Part shown: positions 10,601 through 18,725 of the stretch, piece after piece | How positions within the stretch are numbered: the stretch's first letter is position 1 | Layout: each line of letters starts with the position of its first letter | Source of the DNA: Winogradskyella marincola | Lineage (GTDB): Bacteria; Bacteroidota; Bacteroidia; Flavobacteriales; Flavobacteriaceae | DNA length: 64,000 nt | NCBI RefSeq assembly: GCF_029624125.1 | Contig: NZ_JARSBN010000005.1 | Coordinates: 186,001-250,000, forward strand | Direction of reading: 5' to 3' | Made by a program: the position numbers and the translations under genes | Notes under the pieces: generated by a model | The model's database searches: none | Seen by the model: only the letters and a program-made list of their open reading frames with translations | Told to the model about the DNA's origin: nothing

Positions 10601-11255
10601 CAATGATTTTCCTTTGGTGGTCTCTGCCCAAACCAACAATCCTTTAGATAGCTATGAGTGGTCTACAAATGAAACTGCTGCTTCTATTGAAATTACTACT
10701 ATTGGGTCTTACTCTGTAACGGTTACCAATGAATTTGGGTGCCAAACCACATCTACGTTTTCGGTAACAGAATCTGACTCTGCCGAAATTGACGTTGTAG
10801 AAACTGTAAATTTTGCAGATCCTAATAATATTGTCGTTACAGTAACTGGTATTGGTAATTATCTATATCAATTAAACGATCAGCCTTTTCAGACTTCTGG
10901 AACTTTCTACAATGTGCCTATTGGTTACAATACTGTAACTATTATTGATCAAAATGGCTGTGCTCAGATTACCAGAGAGGTCTTGGTGATTGATACTCCT
11001 AAGCACATGTCTCCTAATGGTGATGGACAGTACGACACTTGGCACATTACTGGTGTAGAAACGCTTCCTGGTACAGTCATCTATATTTTTGACAGGTTTG
11101 GAAAACTCATAAAAACGCTTCTGCATACCTCTCCTGGTTGGGATGGATCGTACAACGGCAATCCTATGCCTGCTGGTGATTACTGGTTTGTTGCTAAAGT
11201 GAGACAGGACGACAACGTCTTTGAAGTTAATGGTCACTTTGCGCTGAGACGTTAA
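6396..11255 (+). CDS. Giant secreted choice-of-anchor L protein, paralogue A (1619 aa)
   Basis: The order is signal peptide (MIRNRTFTLLLFLLFVNFLF), choice-of-anchor L domain (to about residue 265), about 11 Cys-Asp modules, an Ig-like segment and a type B sorting domain ending NGHFALRR. Residues 1-434 and 914-1619 are almost identical to the next gene, without indels. Residues 435-913 are clearly divergent, which points to tandem duplication followed by divergence or replacement of the centre, or gene conversion at both ends. Modules such as VCDEDQDGFSNVNL carry acidic loops that may bind calcium. The family context indicates T9SS export and a surface role; the target is unknown. Confidence 0.92.
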   Translation: MIRNRTFTLLLFLLFVNFLFSQQIITDNTLTPQQLIQNLVGDNCATVNSISSPYNGSVNNIISYGNFDRGSSSFPLESGIVLSTGSITNAGNSVITDNLNDGNINWETDPDVLNVLGIDQTLNATSIQFNFSAANDFVAFKYLFASDEYQQEYPCNFRDVFAILIRPAGSADPFVNIALVPETTTEVSTNTIHPNINGFCEAINEDYFQGYNLPGTNFNGQTTVLMANAEVIPNEVYEIKFVIADHIDQRFDSAVFIEAEGFGGSIDLGPDQSVCGSNLTLDAEIDNPSAVYSWFLDGNLIAGETNPTLLAEQSGTYSVEISIPSPTNNCILEDSIEIEIIPYQEAAPIEDLSVCDPTPSDGIYQFDFPLLKNEEILAELPSDNYNISYHLSLDDAQNNVNPLVGIYQNTEQEETIFVRIESLNGDCLQIGSFNISVYLSPETNEITVEVCNGIITEITFTDLSSLDLVVSNYQFETTVTYYETEDDAINTINSITDFPDLENEPEGFFARVESDFNGCPSIVPVNLSYVSSPEITNVIINHCIDPNYNETVNGETFDYYSLTTDYNAIDMRDAYINANPEYEAIISLDIIEHPDFPVLHISDPAFNLPITVRYVDENCPKTISIEIHKNLLFNVLGEETLISQCDDASNDGVIDVDLAEITEDLKNGYEDIELTFYETEEDRSLLTNALDQNALTSVSNNQSLYIRSTYQGCTYNTKVTFEIEPLFIPEPVTIDYCGNTNLDTNTTTISIPPLIDEIRLGLNTSLNSATTVELYLTQEDAENQENALEEEYQIIGDGHLFYVRVTDIFSPNQCYNFTTAQVNISNSINAVNPSPIVVCDEDQDGFSNVNLLSVIPEITDGTDNLVFTFFEGYDNATDNLNPILNPDSYTTDSKEIFIRAEIDGMSCFTVFRFDVLIYADPQLDSVSNLINCEVDPNVPSEFIFEDNDASIIGNQQDMQVLYFETEDDAIDRENAIDKTVPYFNTSNPQTIYVRLENEAESGCYKVAPMLIEVRETPDYNIPTDIFECDVNNTGLATTDLSNTINEIELGSTTPLNVSFHLTPLNAEVGANAIALNYTATTNPQMIYARIENANSGCYNVETFNLNTLSLPELTHGQSLVACGNNYDTSVEWNLTEVELNILDGRQYNIDFTYFNSEDDAQNNVNAIDNPTAYTNTISPETVYARVRNATTDCFSVVPFELIINSPPAINQFGVYDICDNVDNTVDLHDIDLILVDNTFNVLISYYQTTDDAENDNNALSTDYIYTNTIENLVARVEYTTTGCYAIYPFELHVNPLPVANQPDNIIDCDDDFDGQLAVDLSQQDASILLGQNPDEFSVSYFSSETDAIENTNGLANSYVASNNEYIFARVENSITGCFSITQFSVIINDKPFVDINDQVLCLNDFPLVVSAQTNNPLDSYEWSTNETAASIEITTIGSYSVTVTNEFGCQTTSTFSVTESDSAEIDVVETVNFADPNNIVVTVTGIGNYLYQLNDQPFQTSGTFYNVPIGYNTVTIIDQNGCAQITREVLVIDTPKHMSPNGDGQYDTWHITGVETLPGTVIYIFDRFGKLIKTLLHTSPGWDGSYNGNPMPAGDYWFVAKVRQDDNVFEVNGHFALRR
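9135..11255 (+). repeat. 3' duplicated block, paired with 14149-16269
   Basis: 2121 bases align without indels to 14149-16269. Similarity begins abruptly at GACGTCCTCATCTACGCAGA in both copies. Positions 9447-9773 and 14461-14787 (327 bases) look identical base for base, which suggests recent gene conversion. Confidence 0.9.
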
Positions 11256-11309
11256 GTTCTTATTTTCAATTAATTGTTAATTAAAACAAAAAAATTATAC
11301 GGTTTTTCC

Positions 11310-11317
11310 TATATTTG
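11310..11317 (+). promoter_or_regulatory. -7 element TATATTTG
   Basis: Perfect TAnnTTTG 48 bases before the ATG at 11365, the same distance as before the gene at 6396. No clear -33 TTG is at the right spacing. The leader is a near copy of the one at 6355-6395. Confidence 0.55.
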
Positions 11318-11364
11318 GTAATAAGAGTACAATACCATCAATCCTGTTCTCTTAAAAAAAAGCT

Positions 11365-14300
11365 ATGATAAGGAATAGAACATGTACTCTTCTCCTCTTT
11401 TTGTCGTTTGTGAATTTTTTGTTTTCGCAACAGATTATTACAGACAACACGCTAACTCCGCAACAACTTATCCAAAATTTAGTAGGCGATAATTGTGCTA
11501 CAGTCAACAGTATTTCTTCACCTTATAATGGTAGTGTAAACAATATTATAAGCTATGGGAATTTTGACAGAGGCTCTTCTAGTTTTCCTTTAGAAAGTGG
11601 TATCATTTTATCTACTGGAAGCATAACTAATGCTGGAAACTCAGTCATAACCAACAATCTTAGTGATGGTAATATCAATTGGGAAACAGATCCTGATGTG
11701 TTGAATATTCTTGGTATAGACCAAACTCTCAATGCGACTTCTATTAAGTTTAACTTTAGTACGGCTAATGATTTTGTAGCCTTTAAATACCTCTTTGCTT
11801 CCGACGAATATCAGCAAGAATACCCTTGTAACTTTAAAGATGTTTTTGCCATTCTTATTAGACCTGCAGGTAGTGCTGATCCTTTTGTAAATATTGCTTT
11901 AGTACCAGAAACCACAACAGAAGTAAGTACAAACACTATTCACCCAAACATCAATGGATTTTGTGAGGCTATTAACGAAGATTATTTTCAGGGTTACAAC
12001 TTACCTGGCACGAACTTCAATGGTCAAACTAAAGTGTTAATCGCTAACGCTGAGGTTATTCCTAATGAGATTTATGAAATTAAATTTGTGATTGCAGACC
12101 ATATCGATCAACGTTTTGATTCTGCTGTTTTTATTGAAGCTGAAGGCTTTGGCGGCTCTATAGATCTTGGTCCTGACCAATCGGTTTGTGGTAGTAACTT
12201 AACCTTAGATGCTGAGATTGACAATCCTTCTGCCGTGTATTCATGGTACTTAGATGATGATCTTATTACTGGCGAAACAAACCCTACGCTTCTGGCTGAA
12301 CAATCTGGTACTTATAGTGTTGAAATCTCAATTCCAAGTACTAGTAACAACTGTGTCTTGGAAGATAGTATTGAAATTGAAATAATTCCTTATCAAGAAG
12401 CTGCACCTATTGATGATCTTTCGGTTTGCGATCCTACTCCTAGCGATGGAATTTATCAGTTTGATTTTCCGTTATTGAAAAATGATGAAATTTTAGCTGA
12501 GTTGCCTTCAGACAATTACAACATCTCTTACCATCTAAGTTTGGATGATGCTCAAAACAACGTTAATCCTCTGGTTGGCATATATCAAAATACAGAACAG
12601 GAAGAAACTATTTTTGTAAGAATTGAAAGCCTAAATGGAGATTGTCTGCAAATTGGTAGCTTTAATTCTTCGGTTAACGAAACTCCAAGTACAGCAGATG
12701 CTTCAGTTTATATTTGTAATGGCAGCTTTGCTGATCCTGGTATTTCCAACTTAAATATGTTTAACATAGTAATGGCTGATGGCGAATTTGAAAGTACCGT
12801 TACTTATTTTCTTAACGAAGAAGATGCCACTAATAATGTTAACCCAATAACTGATTTCCCTAGCTTTAGTGATGAACCTCCTCATATTGTTGCAAGAGTT
12901 CAGTCCAATAACCAAGTCAATAACTGTTTTTCTTTAGCATATATATACTTTGATTACATTACACCTCCAGACTTATATACTGACACACTAATACTAGACG
13001 CATGTATTGACCCAGATTTTGAAGGAAGCATTGATGACGTTGACTATACCTACAGCACATTACCTGTGTTTTTTGATATCGAAGGTTATTTTGACCTTAT
13101 TGAAACATCCATTTTCCCTGGATCTACTGTTAGGCTAAACGCTTTAATGTTTTTAGGCAACCCAATGTCCTATACTCTAGAGCAAAATTCTACATTCACT
13201 ATTCCATTGGCAGTATCTTTTGACAATGGTAACTGTTATAGTCCTGTAACTCTTAGACTCTATAAAAATTACCTTCACGAAGTTATAGGTGCAGAAAACA
13301 CTATTTCTAAATGTGATGATGAATCAAACGATGGTATTGAAGATTTCAACTTTGACTATATACGACAAGAGCTTTTGGAAAATATAGACGCTAACTACTC
13401 TTCTAATGTACACTTAACATATTACCTCACCGAAGAAGACAGAAGCAATGGTGTTAATGCTATAGATCAATCTATTCCTTTTACTGCAACCAGTCAAGAT
13501 GAGTTGTTTATAGATGCTTATTATACATTTAATGGTAATGTTGCTTGTAGTATTTATTCAAAAATAAATTTTGATGTAATTCCAACAATAAATTTAGATC
13601 CTGTTTCAATAGATTATTGTGGTAACACAGATCCAAACACAAACACAACAACAGTAATTTTAGAAACCATTACTGATAACATTAGAGAAGACTTTGCTAA
13701 TACTTACAATATAATAGCTAATGTAAACATATATGAAACATTTGAAGATGCTGAAAATTTATCTAATCCATTAGATGAAATCTATAACTTAAGTTTCGGA
13801 CAACTTTTATATATAAGAGCAACAAATACTTTTACTGGCTGTTATGACATTACAACATTAGAGTTTAATATTACTTCTGCTATTGAGGCAAGTAATCCAG
13901 AACCTATAATCATTTGTGATGAAGATCAAGATTTATGGTCCACTATTAACTTAGAAGATGTTTTAGTTGGACTTTCAGCGAATAATCCAGATGTTACTTT
14001 TTCATTTTATGAGTCTTTTGATGATGCTATAGATGAGTTACATGATGATTTAGTCATAACAAATCCAAGCAATTATAACACCTCAAGCAAGGAGATATTT
14101 ATAAGAGCTGAAATTGAGTCTGAAAACTGTTTTAGTATTCTCAATTTTGACGTCCTCATCTACGCAGACCCACAGTTAGATAGCGTTTCCAACTTTATAA
14201 ATTGTGAAGTCGATCCTAATGTGCCATCTGAGTTTGTTTTTGAAGATAATGATGCCTCCATCATAGGCAACCAACAAGACATGCAAGTGCTCTATTTCGA

Positions 14301-16269
14301 AACTGAAGACGATGCTATTGACAGAGAAAATGCTATTGATAAAACAGTGCCTTATTTCAATACTTCAAATCCTCAGACCATCTACGTTAGACTTGAAAAT
14401 GAAGCTGAAAACGGTTGTTACAAGGTTGCTCCTATGCTAATCGAAGTGAGAGAAACACCTGACTATAATATTCCTACCGATATTTTTGAATGCGATGTTA
14501 ATAATACTGGTCTGGCAACAACTGACCTTAGCAACACTATCAACGAAATTGAACTTGGCAGTACCACACCTCTGAATGTGTCATTTCACCTAACACCTCT
14601 AAATGCTGAAGTTGGTGCCAATGCCATTGCTTTAAATTATACAGCGACAACGAATCCTCAGATGATATATGCCAGAATTGAAAATGCCAATTCCGGTTGT
14701 TATAATGTGGAAACATTTAATCTCAATACGCTTTCATTGCCTGAGTTAACTCATGGACAATCCTTGGTGGCTTGTGGTAATAATTATAATACTTCTGTGG
14801 AGTGGAATTTAACTGAAATTGAACTCAACATCTTAGATGGCAGACAGTACAATATTGATTTCACTTATTTCAATTCCGAAGATGATGCGCAGAATAATGT
14901 GAATGCTATCGACAATCCTACGGCTTATACAAATACTAGTAGTCCTGAAACAGTATATGCCAGAGTTCGTAATGCCACTACAGATTGTTTCTCGGTTGTT
15001 CCTTTTGAACTGATTATCAACTCACCTCCTACTATCAATCAGTTTGGTGTTTATGATATTTGTGATAATGACACCAATACTCTAGACCTGCACGACATTG
15101 ATTTGATTTTGGTTGATAACACCTTTAATGTTTTAATCAGTTATTATCAAACTACAGACGATGCCGAAAATGACAATAACGCCTTAAGTACAGATTACAT
15201 CTACACAAATACTATTGAAAACTTGGTCGCTCGAGTTGAATATACCACTACTGGTTGTTATGCGATTTATCCTTTTGAATTGCATGTCAATCCGCTTCCT
15301 GTTGCTAATCAACCTGACAACATTGTAGATTGTGACGATGATTTTGATGGACAGTTGGCTATTGATTTATCGCAACAGGATGCTTCAATTCTTTTAGGCC
15401 AAAATCCTGATGAATTCTCGGTGAGTTATTTTTCTTCTGAAATTGATGCTATTGAAAACACTAATGGTTTAGCCAATTCATATGTAGCTTCAAACAACGA
15501 ATATATTTTTGCAAGGGTTGAAAATAGTATCACTGGTTGTTTCGGTATTACGCAATTCTCGGTCATTATTAATGACAAGCCTTTTGTTGATATCAATGAC
15601 CAAGTGCTTTGTCTTAATGATTTTCCTTTGGTGGTCTCTGCCGAGACCAACAACCCTTTAGATAGCTATGAGTGGTCTACAAATGAAACCGCTTCTTCTA
15701 TTGAGATTACTGCTATTGGGTCTTACTCTGTAACGGTTACCAACGAATTTGGGTGCCAAACCACATCTACGTTTTCGGTAACAGAATCTGACTCTGCCGA
15801 AATTGATGTTGTAGAAACCGTAAATTTTGCAGATCCTAATAATATTGTCGTTACAGTAACTGGTATTGGTAATTATCTTTATCAATTAAACGATCAGCCT
15901 TTTCAGACTTCTGGCACTTTCTACAATGTACCTATTGGCTACAATACTGTAACTATTATTGATCAAAATGGTTGTGCTCAGATTACCAGAGAGGTCTTGG
16001 TGATTGACACTCCTAAGCACATGTCTCCTAATGGTGATGGACAGTACGACACTTGGCACATTACTGGTGTAGAAACGCTTCCTGGTACAGTCATCTATAT
16101 TTTTGACAGGTTTGGAAAACTCATAAAAACGCTTCTGCATACCTCTCCTGGTTGGGATGGATCTTACAACGGCAATCCTATGCCTGCTGGTGATTACTGG
16201 TTTGTTGCTAAAGTGAGACAGGACGACAACGTTTTTGAAGTTAATGGTCACTTTGCGCTGAGACGTTAG
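11365..16269 (+). CDS. Giant secreted choice-of-anchor L protein, paralogue B (1634 aa)
   Basis: The architecture matches paralogue A: signal peptide, choice-of-anchor L domain, Cys-Asp modules, Ig-like segment and type B sorting domain (KHMSPNGDGQYDTW to ALRR). Residues 1-434 and 929-1634 nearly match paralogue A. Residues 435-928 align only loosely and are 15 residues longer than A's centre. The centre keeps the module grammar (KCDDESNDGIEDFNF, ICDEDQDLWSTINL), so it looks like functional divergence, not decay. The two genes are separated by 109 bases carrying a duplicated leader. Export by T9SS is expected; the ligand is unknown. Confidence 0.92.
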   Translation: MIRNRTCTLLLFLSFVNFLFSQQIITDNTLTPQQLIQNLVGDNCATVNSISSPYNGSVNNIISYGNFDRGSSSFPLESGIILSTGSITNAGNSVITNNLSDGNINWETDPDVLNILGIDQTLNATSIKFNFSTANDFVAFKYLFASDEYQQEYPCNFKDVFAILIRPAGSADPFVNIALVPETTTEVSTNTIHPNINGFCEAINEDYFQGYNLPGTNFNGQTKVLIANAEVIPNEIYEIKFVIADHIDQRFDSAVFIEAEGFGGSIDLGPDQSVCGSNLTLDAEIDNPSAVYSWYLDDDLITGETNPTLLAEQSGTYSVEISIPSTSNNCVLEDSIEIEIIPYQEAAPIDDLSVCDPTPSDGIYQFDFPLLKNDEILAELPSDNYNISYHLSLDDAQNNVNPLVGIYQNTEQEETIFVRIESLNGDCLQIGSFNSSVNETPSTADASVYICNGSFADPGISNLNMFNIVMADGEFESTVTYFLNEEDATNNVNPITDFPSFSDEPPHIVARVQSNNQVNNCFSLAYIYFDYITPPDLYTDTLILDACIDPDFEGSIDDVDYTYSTLPVFFDIEGYFDLIETSIFPGSTVRLNALMFLGNPMSYTLEQNSTFTIPLAVSFDNGNCYSPVTLRLYKNYLHEVIGAENTISKCDDESNDGIEDFNFDYIRQELLENIDANYSSNVHLTYYLTEEDRSNGVNAIDQSIPFTATSQDELFIDAYYTFNGNVACSIYSKINFDVIPTINLDPVSIDYCGNTDPNTNTTTVILETITDNIREDFANTYNIIANVNIYETFEDAENLSNPLDEIYNLSFGQLLYIRATNTFTGCYDITTLEFNITSAIEASNPEPIIICDEDQDLWSTINLEDVLVGLSANNPDVTFSFYESFDDAIDELHDDLVITNPSNYNTSSKEIFIRAEIESENCFSILNFDVLIYADPQLDSVSNFINCEVDPNVPSEFVFEDNDASIIGNQQDMQVLYFETEDDAIDRENAIDKTVPYFNTSNPQTIYVRLENEAENGCYKVAPMLIEVRETPDYNIPTDIFECDVNNTGLATTDLSNTINEIELGSTTPLNVSFHLTPLNAEVGANAIALNYTATTNPQMIYARIENANSGCYNVETFNLNTLSLPELTHGQSLVACGNNYNTSVEWNLTEIELNILDGRQYNIDFTYFNSEDDAQNNVNAIDNPTAYTNTSSPETVYARVRNATTDCFSVVPFELIINSPPTINQFGVYDICDNDTNTLDLHDIDLILVDNTFNVLISYYQTTDDAENDNNALSTDYIYTNTIENLVARVEYTTTGCYAIYPFELHVNPLPVANQPDNIVDCDDDFDGQLAIDLSQQDASILLGQNPDEFSVSYFSSEIDAIENTNGLANSYVASNNEYIFARVENSITGCFGITQFSVIINDKPFVDINDQVLCLNDFPLVVSAETNNPLDSYEWSTNETASSIEITAIGSYSVTVTNEFGCQTTSTFSVTESDSAEIDVVETVNFADPNNIVVTVTGIGNYLYQLNDQPFQTSGTFYNVPIGYNTVTIIDQNGCAQITREVLVIDTPKHMSPNGDGQYDTWHITGVETLPGTVIYIFDRFGKLIKTLLHTSPGWDGSYNGNPMPAGDYWFVAKVRQDDNVFEVNGHFALRR

Positions 16270-16309
16270 TTATAACCTATACTTAACACTTTTTAATGTT
16301 TTCTATGCG

Positions 16310-16317
16310 TATCTTTG
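16310..16317 (+). promoter_or_regulatory. -7 element TATCTTTG
   Basis: Perfect TAnnTTTG 18 bases before the ATG at 16336. It overlaps a possible upstream TTG start (16315), which therefore would not be transcribed. This decides the start of the next gene. Confidence 0.6.
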
Positions 16318-16335
16318 CACTCCCTTAAATGTGAG

Positions 16336-18690
16336 ATGAAAACAATAGTACGATTTTTAGTGTTATTTTTTACAATAACAAGCTACACTCAAAACATTGT
16401 TGTAGACAGTCAGACCTATTCTGCTCAGCAGCTAATAGAAGACATATTAATTGATAGTGAATGCATTACCAATGTTAACGTAACCAATGTAATTGGTGGT
16501 AATTTTAATGGTGCAGATCAGAGCTATGGTTATTTTGATGCTTCTGGCACAAACTTTCCTTTTGAAAGCGGCATAGTTTTAAGTACAGGCAGACTTATTA
16601 ATGTCCCTGGACCAAATGACAACTTAAGTGATGATGATGCCGCAAACTGGGCAGGAGATATCGATTTAGAAATTGCATTAAATGAAAACCAAACTTATAA
16701 TGCCACAATATTAGAATTCGATTTTACTGCTGTGGCTTCTCAAGTTAGTTTCCGATATTTATTTGCTTCAGAAGAATATCAAGAAAACAATTCTAATAGT
16801 TGTAACTATTCCGATTTATTTGGTTTTCTAATTAGACCTACAACCAGTCAAAATCAATATGAGAATATAGCTTTAGTTCCAGATACTACGATACCTGTAA
16901 AAGTAACGACTGTAACTCCAGGTGTTTCAGGATCCTGTCCACCTCAAAACGAAACCTATTTTGGCTCGTATAATGGTTTTAACTCACCAATAAATTTCAA
17001 CGGTCAAACAGCTGTTTTAACTGCAACAGCAAATGTTACACCTAATCAATCTTATCATGTAAAACTGGTTATTGCAGACGAACAAAACTACCGCTACGAT
17101 TCTGCTGTATTTCTTGAAGCTGGTAGTTTTCAATTATCTACAGATTTAGGTCCAAACCGACTTGTCGCTACAGAAAACGCATTATGCGAAGGCGAAACTT
17201 TAGAACTTAACGCCAATCATGCTGCCTTAAGCTCTTACAGTTGGTACAAAGATGGTGTGCTGCAAGAAACAACACCAAACTGCTTAAACTGCGGATATTA
17301 CACAGTTACAGAACCAGGAACCTATAATGTTGAAGTTACTATTTTAGATGACTGTATTTCCTATGGAGAAATTATTGTTGAATATGCTCCTGTCCCAAAT
17401 GGTCAAGATTCTATTTTAACAGAATGCGATGTTGATTCTGACGGTTTAACGACTTATAACCTTTTTGATGCTGAAAACGATTTAACAAATAACAATGATG
17501 ATTTTATCGTTTCAAATTTTTTCTTAACCGAGGATGATGCTTTAAATGACACCAATCCTATAACTGACCCAATAAACTTTCAAAATACTGAAGCGTTTCA
17601 AAATGTGTTTGCTCGTGTTGTTAATACTGCAAATTGTTTTGATGTTGTTGCTCTAGAATTACAAACTACAAATACTATTATTTCAATTCCAGATTTGGGA
17701 GCTTGTGATGGCATGGAAATGGATGGGTTTGCTACGTTTACTTTAAGCAATATTGAAGCTTCCATTATCGCTCAAATTCTCACTGGTTCTCTAGTAACAT
17801 ATTATGAAACCCTTGAAAATGCTTTAAGCGAAAGCAATTCTTTACCAAATAATTACACCAACATAATTGCGGATTCTCAAACCATTTTTGTAAAAATTAA
17901 AAACGATAATCAGTGTTTCAGCATTTCAACAGCAAATCTGAATGTACTTTACACTCCTGTATTAGAAGCAGACGAAACCTTAATTTATTGTACAAATACG
18001 TTTCCTGAAACCATTACACTTCATGGTGGAGTTTTAAATGATTTACCAAACAATTACTACTATGAGTGGTATTTTAATGGTAGTTTAACAGATGTTGACA
18101 CCTCGTTCAATGAGATCAACGAAGCCGGAAACTACACCGTAATCGTTACCGACCCTAATGGTTGTTCATCAAGCCGAACCTTAACAGTAAATGCTTCTGA
18201 AACTGCTATCATTGAAAGTATTTCTATTGAAGGTATTTCCCCAAATAACACTGTTACTGTTAATATTTCTGGGCAAGGAATTTACGATTTTGCTATAGAT
18301 GACAGTAGCGGTAATTATCAAGAGAGTAATGTATTTAATAATATTACTGAAGGTGAACACACCATCTACATAAAAGATAGAAATGGTTGCGGTATTACAG
18401 AAGAAACTATAACAATAGTCGGTATACCAAAATTCTTCACACCAAATGGAGATGATGTTAATGATACATGGGAAATTATAGGTGCTAATACAGACCTTAA
18501 TCAAATTGAAAGCTTACAGGTTTTTGATCGCTTCGGAAAATTAATGATGCAATCGTATTCTGGTGGCTTTAGTTGGGATGGAAACTATAAAGACAATCCT
18601 ATGCCTTCCAGCGATTATTGGTATGTCTTAAAATTTAAACAAGACACTTCAAACTACGAAATTAAAGGCCATTTTGCATTAAAACGGTAA
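16336..18690 (+). CDS. Secreted choice-of-anchor L protein, short member (784 aa)
   Basis: The ATG at 16336 gives a good signal peptide (MKTIVRFLVLFFTITSYTQ); a longer frame from TTG 16315 would include the promoter, so it was rejected. The choice-of-anchor L domain (GIVLSTGR, FRYLFASEEYQE, YDSAVFLEAG) covers about residues 20-270. An Ig-like segment follows, then only two clear Cys-Asp modules (ECDVDSDGLTTYNL, ACDGMEMDGFATFTL), another Ig-like segment, and a type B sorting domain (KFFTPNGDDVNDTWEI to ALKR). It is half the length of its neighbours because it has fewer modules. Expected to be exported by T9SS to the surface. Confidence 0.9.
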   Translation: MKTIVRFLVLFFTITSYTQNIVVDSQTYSAQQLIEDILIDSECITNVNVTNVIGGNFNGADQSYGYFDASGTNFPFESGIVLSTGRLINVPGPNDNLSDDDAANWAGDIDLEIALNENQTYNATILEFDFTAVASQVSFRYLFASEEYQENNSNSCNYSDLFGFLIRPTTSQNQYENIALVPDTTIPVKVTTVTPGVSGSCPPQNETYFGSYNGFNSPINFNGQTAVLTATANVTPNQSYHVKLVIADEQNYRYDSAVFLEAGSFQLSTDLGPNRLVATENALCEGETLELNANHAALSSYSWYKDGVLQETTPNCLNCGYYTVTEPGTYNVEVTILDDCISYGEIIVEYAPVPNGQDSILTECDVDSDGLTTYNLFDAENDLTNNNDDFIVSNFFLTEDDALNDTNPITDPINFQNTEAFQNVFARVVNTANCFDVVALELQTTNTIISIPDLGACDGMEMDGFATFTLSNIEASIIAQILTGSLVTYYETLENALSESNSLPNNYTNIIADSQTIFVKIKNDNQCFSISTANLNVLYTPVLEADETLIYCTNTFPETITLHGGVLNDLPNNYYYEWYFNGSLTDVDTSFNEINEAGNYTVIVTDPNGCSSSRTLTVNASETAIIESISIEGISPNNTVTVNISGQGIYDFAIDDSSGNYQESNVFNNITEGEHTIYIKDRNGCGITEETITIVGIPKFFTPNGDDVNDTWEIIGANTDLNQIESLQVFDRFGKLMMQSYSGGFSWDGNYKDNPMPSSDYWYVLKFKQDTSNYEIKGHFALKR

Positions 18691-18721
18691 TTGAATACTA
18701 GCTATCTTTATCGTAAATTTG
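18691..18721 (+). promoter_or_regulatory. uvrB promoter, consensus TTG-N20-TAAATTTG
   Basis: TTG at 18691-18693, 20 bases, TAAATTTG at 18714-18721: an exact Bacteroidetes promoter. The uvrB ATG begins at 18726, only 5 bases after the -7 element, so the mRNA would be leaderless or nearly so. Confidence 0.7.
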
Positions 18722-18725
18722 TGCT

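Noticed and set aside
10872..11237. 121-codon antisense frame, repeated at 15886-16251
   Set aside because: It is a shadow of the conserved sorting-domain region of the two paralogues; it recurs only because the DNA is duplicated and has no signal, domain or promoter.
1449..18690. Dense internal repeats, considered as CRISPR or phage-like array
   Set aside because: The periodicity is about 85 codons in one open frame, with protein-level conservation; it is a modular surface protein.
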